Shown piece by piece: positions 6,309-8,797 of a stretch of 8,797 nt of DNA. The number at the start of each line of letters is the position of its first letter. Position 1 is the stretch's first letter. This DNA comes from Flavobacteriales bacterium CG_4_9_14_3_um_filter_32_8. Its GTDB lineage: Bacteria; Bacteroidota; Bacteroidia; Flavobacteriales_E; Vicingaceae. The stretch spans positions 1-8,797 of the forward strand of contig PFUQ01000240.1 in the NCBI GenBank assembly GCA_002790175.1, in the 5' to 3' direction. The position numbers and the translations under genes are program-made. The notes beneath the pieces were generated by a model. The model was given only the letters and a program-made list of their open reading frames with translations. It ran no database searches and was not told where the DNA came from.

Positions 6309-8797
6309 ATGAAAAAAACTTTATTACTTACTTTTTTAGCTTTTTTTTGTTTGGCACTATTCGGTCAAACTTATACTATTAATCAGGGAGGAAATCATGC
6401 AACTTGTTCAGCAACACTTTATGACAGTGGAGGAAATAGCGGAAATTATGGAAATAATCAAAACAAAGTAATAACATTTTGCAGTAATAATTCAACTTGT
6501 GTTAATGTTACTTTTACTAGTTTTAACTTAGATAGTGCCGATTTTTTATACATTTATAATGGACCAAATACGGCTAGTCAGTTATTAGCGGTATTAACAG
6601 GAAACGCATTGCCTACTAGCTATTCTTCTTTCTTTGGATGCTTAACATTTCAATTTGTATCAAACGATACTATTACAGCAAGTGGTTTTTCTGCAAATAT
6701 AGCTTGTGGAGCTTGCTCTTTTAGTGGTGGAGGAAATGGAACATTAACCCCTATATATGACAATGAAGTTTGTGGATTAAATTATACCCAAGTTTCACAG
6801 AAAGTTACAACAAGATATCCTACACCTGTTGGCACAGGACTTCCTTCAACTCTTGTTGTATCAGGTTTGCCTGCTGCAAATACCTGTTGGTCAAACGAAA
6901 AAGCATTGTTATATTGGACTGAATCATCCAATAGCAATGGAGCTGTTACCGTAAGTGTTACCAACCCTTTAGGTACAGTTTTTAATTACAATGTTTCACC
7001 AGTAGGTGTTGGTATAGATAAATGTTGGTCAACGACTTTTACTACTAACTATCGAATTGATGTAACTGCTGCAATTTCAGGGAATGGTAATTATATAGTG
7101 AATATTTCTAGTGGACCTTGGAATGTTGATGGAATTACATTGATAATGATTTACAGAGATTTATCAGCTACCTATACAGGAAGGTTAATGATAAATGATG
7201 GTTTAATAGTGAGCTCAGCAGGAGACCCGAGTTTTGTGGCAATCAACGGCATAAATGCTTGTGCAACATCAACCGTTGCAAATGCTTTTTTAATGGTTGG
7301 AGATATGCAGGATAATGTTGCTCCACCATCTCACACTTCTACTTTAAATGGTACTCCAATAAGTTTTCCAAACACTTTTTGGAATTACGACCAAACTGCC
7401 ACTACAATTACAGCAGGGCAAGCTACTGCCCAATTTGGTACCGCACCAGATGGTGGCGGAGATTGTTATTCTGTCGTAGGAGCAGGTATTTATTACCAAA
7501 CTAACTGCCAAGTCTGTCCTTCCAATGCTTTTTCTGTACCAATTTCACAAACAATTCAAACCTGTTCAGGAGGTGACATTGTTGCCAATCCTGGTGGAGG
7601 AGCACCTCCTTATGTATTTAATTGGAATACTGGAGATACTTCACAAACATTATCTGGGGTAGGTCCAGGAACATATACTGTTACAGTAGTTGATAACATT
7701 GGTTGTCAAGCAACAAATTCAATAACTGTAAATGTTGCACTTCCTATTACTAACTCAGCAACAATAAATAATGTTACTTGTAATGGCAACAATAATGGTT
7801 CAATAACTATTGCTACAACAGGAGGAAGCCCTTCTTATAACTATTCATGGAATATAGGTTCTACAAGTAATACTATTTCAAATTTATCTCCTGGCACTTA
7901 TGTTCTTACAACCACCGATAGTTTAAATTGTGTCAGGGTTGATTCTTATACGATTACCAGCCCAAATTTGATGTCAACAAGTTTTACTGCTAACAATATT
8001 ACTTGTAATGGAATAAATAATGGAAGTATTCAATCTAGTACAACAGGAGGAACTTCGCCCTATTCCTACTTATGGAATAATGGGGCTACAACTGATTTAA
8101 TTAGTGGTTTATCTGCAGGTACTTATGTGTTAACAGTAACAGACTCTAATAATTGTATTATTTCTGATTCGATTGCAATTACGACTCCTTTAGCACTTAC
8201 AGTAGTATTAACTGGAACTAATTTACTTTGTAATAATGATGGCTTTGGAACTGCTGTGGCAACTATTAATGGAGGTATCATGCCTTATTCTGTTTTGTGG
8301 AATACAGGTGCTACAACAGTTACCATTAATTCGTTAAATGCTGGAACTTATTCAATTGTCGTGTTAGATTCAAATAATTGTTCTATCTCGGATTCAATAC
8401 TACTAACAGAACCACAAGTTTTGTTAGATTCAATAATTGTTTCTAATGTTTTATGTTTTGGAGATGCTTCTGGAACAATTAATTTATTTCCCTATGGAGG
8501 AACAACCCCTTACCAATTTGCCTGGAACAATGGTGCAAATACTCAAAATTTGATAAACGTAATGGCAGGAATCTATTTTGTTACTATTACTGATTCTAAT
8601 AATTGCACTAAGAATGATACGACTATCGTTATTGAGCCTTCTGCAATTAATGTGTCTTTTAATGAGAACCCTACTTGTAAGGATTCTTGTTATGGTGATA
8701 TTATTTTAAATTATACTGGAGGCATTTCACCTTTTCAATTAATTTGGAGTACAGGGGATATTAATGTAGCTTCATTAGATAGTTTATGTGAAGGAAG
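6309..8797 (+). CDS. Secreted CUB-like / SprB-repeat surface protein (partial, open at right edge)
   Basis: An open frame from ATG 6309 runs without a stop past the right edge; 829 full codons are visible. Residues 1-19 are a signal peptide (cut G19|QT). Residues about 22-133 form a CUB-like domain: YDSGGNSGNYGNNQ, ITFCS, DFLYIYNGP, GCLTFQFVS, with Cys at 33, 58, 64, 111 and 133. About 137-403 is a Trp/Cys-containing beta-rich region with ALLYW, YRIDVTAAI, NYIVNISSG and DGITLIMIYRD; it vaguely resembles DUF3344-type beta sandwiches, but I do not assign it. From about 412 on there are SprB repeats of about 75 residues, five full and one cut by the edge. SprB repeats are known from the gliding adhesin SprB and many Bacteroidota surface proteins. 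A secretion (T9SS) or anchoring domain would be expected at the unseen C-terminus. Role in adhesion or gliding is inference. The gene starts 41 bases after the small exported gene. Confidence 0.94.
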   Translation, partial: MKKTLLLTFLAFFCLALFGQTYTINQGGNHATCSATLYDSGGNSGNYGNNQNKVITFCSNNSTCVNVTFTSFNLDSADFLYIYNGPNTASQLLAVLTGNALPTSYSSFFGCLTFQFVSNDTITASGFSANIACGACSFSGGGNGTLTPIYDNEVCGLNYTQVSQKVTTRYPTPVGTGLPSTLVVSGLPAANTCWSNEKALLYWTESSNSNGAVTVSVTNPLGTVFNYNVSPVGVGIDKCWSTTFTTNYRIDVTAAISGNGNYIVNISSGPWNVDGITLIMIYRDLSATYTGRLMINDGLIVSSAGDPSFVAINGINACATSTVANAFLMVGDMQDNVAPPSHTSTLNGTPISFPNTFWNYDQTATTITAGQATAQFGTAPDGGGDCYSVVGAGIYYQTNCQVCPSNAFSVPISQTIQTCSGGDIVANPGGGAPPYVFNWNTGDTSQTLSGVGPGTYTVTVVDNIGCQATNSITVNVALPITNSATINNVTCNGNNNGSITIATTGGSPSYNYSWNIGSTSNTISNLSPGTYVLTTTDSLNCVRVDSYTITSPNLMSTSFTANNITCNGINNGSIQSSTTGGTSPYSYLWNNGATTDLISGLSAGTYVLTVTDSNNCIISDSIAITTPLALTVVLTGTNLLCNNDGFGTAVATINGGIMPYSVLWNTGATTVTINSLNAGTYSIVVLDSNNCSISDSILLTEPQVLLDSIIVSNVLCFGDASGTINLFPYGGTTPYQFAWNNGANTQNLINVMAGIYFVTITDSNNCTKNDTTIVIEPSAINVSFNENPTCKDSCYGDIILNYTGGISPFQLIWSTGDINVASLDSLCEG
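7542..8797 (+). repeat. SprB repeat array, five full units plus one partial
   Basis: Protein-level tandem repeats within the large surface-protein gene. Each unit runs roughly C-x-G-x(3)-G-x-I, then GG-x-x-P-Y-x(3)-W-N-x-G, then L-x-x-G-x-Y-x(6)-D-x(2)-N-C. The first Cys codons are at 7563, 7779, 8004, 8229, 8454 and 8676 (residues 419, 491, 566, 641, 716, 790), giving spacings of 72, 75, 75, 75 and 74 residues. The first unit is the most divergent (CSGGDIVANPGGGAPPY); unit 4 has CNNDGFG in place of CNGxxNG; the last reads CKDSCYGD with an extra Cys and is cut by the edge. DNA identity between units is modest apart from short blocks such as acaacaggagga, so the array is not a fresh DNA duplication. 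Confidence 0.88.

Noticed and set aside
6782..6964. Minus-strand 60-codon open frame inside the surface-protein gene
   Set aside because: It overlaps a continuous signal-peptide-bearing frame of over 800 codons and has no features of its own.
7542..8797. Repeat array considered as a CRISPR or DNA-level satellite
   Set aside because: The periodicity is in the protein (about 75 residues) in one open frame; DNA units are diverged and no constant repeat/spacer pattern exists.

Overview
The window looks like a chromosomal piece of a Bacteroidota genome, most likely Flavobacteriales. It is very AT-rich. Genes are preceded by A-rich leaders with no Shine-Dalgarno sequence. The exported proteins have short signal peptides that cut just before a Gln. 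TAnnTTTG promoter-type boxes occur, and the last gene carries SprB repeats, which are typical of this phylum. No rRNA, tRNA, CRISPR array, transposase or phage gene was seen.

Layout. (1) 12-1796 (+): an acyl-CoA dehydrogenase with a VLCAD/ACAD9-like C-terminal extension. (2) 1808-2191 (+): a DUF1987/SiaC-like regulatory protein read from a TTG codon 11 bases after the previous stop, with a perfect 14-bp inverted repeat inside its first 24 codons. (3) 2250-2987 (+): an exported outer-membrane beta-barrel protein, whose stop overlaps by 4 bp the stop of the convergent operon. (4) 5508 down to 2984 (-): a two-gene M16 zinc peptidase operon. The upstream gene (4267-5508) has the HxxEH zinc site, the downstream gene (2984-4267) has the Arg/Tyr pair, and the two overlap by one base. 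(5) 5509-5862: the only long gap. It is a divergent region with two TAnnTTTG boxes, an 8-bp tandem repeat and a possible 37-codon ORF. (6) 5863-6267 (+): a small exported cysteine-free protein of unknown function. (7) 6309 to beyond the right edge (+): a large secreted CUB-like/SprB-repeat surface protein, 829 codons visible and still open.

How the parts relate. The left half combines fatty acyl-CoA oxidation with an unlinked signalling protein. The two M16 genes almost certainly make one heteromeric protease, because each holds the active-site part that the other lacks. The right end looks like a cell-surface locus. The small exported protein and the SprB-repeat protein share orientation and signal-peptide style with only 41 bases between them, so they may be co-transcribed from the 5674-5681 box.

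Most of the window is ordinary. I did not find a clearly new multi-gene system. The points most worth a second look are the hairpin inside the SiaC-like gene, the candidate small ORF with its promoter, the split M16 active site, and the unassigned middle region of the SprB-repeat protein.
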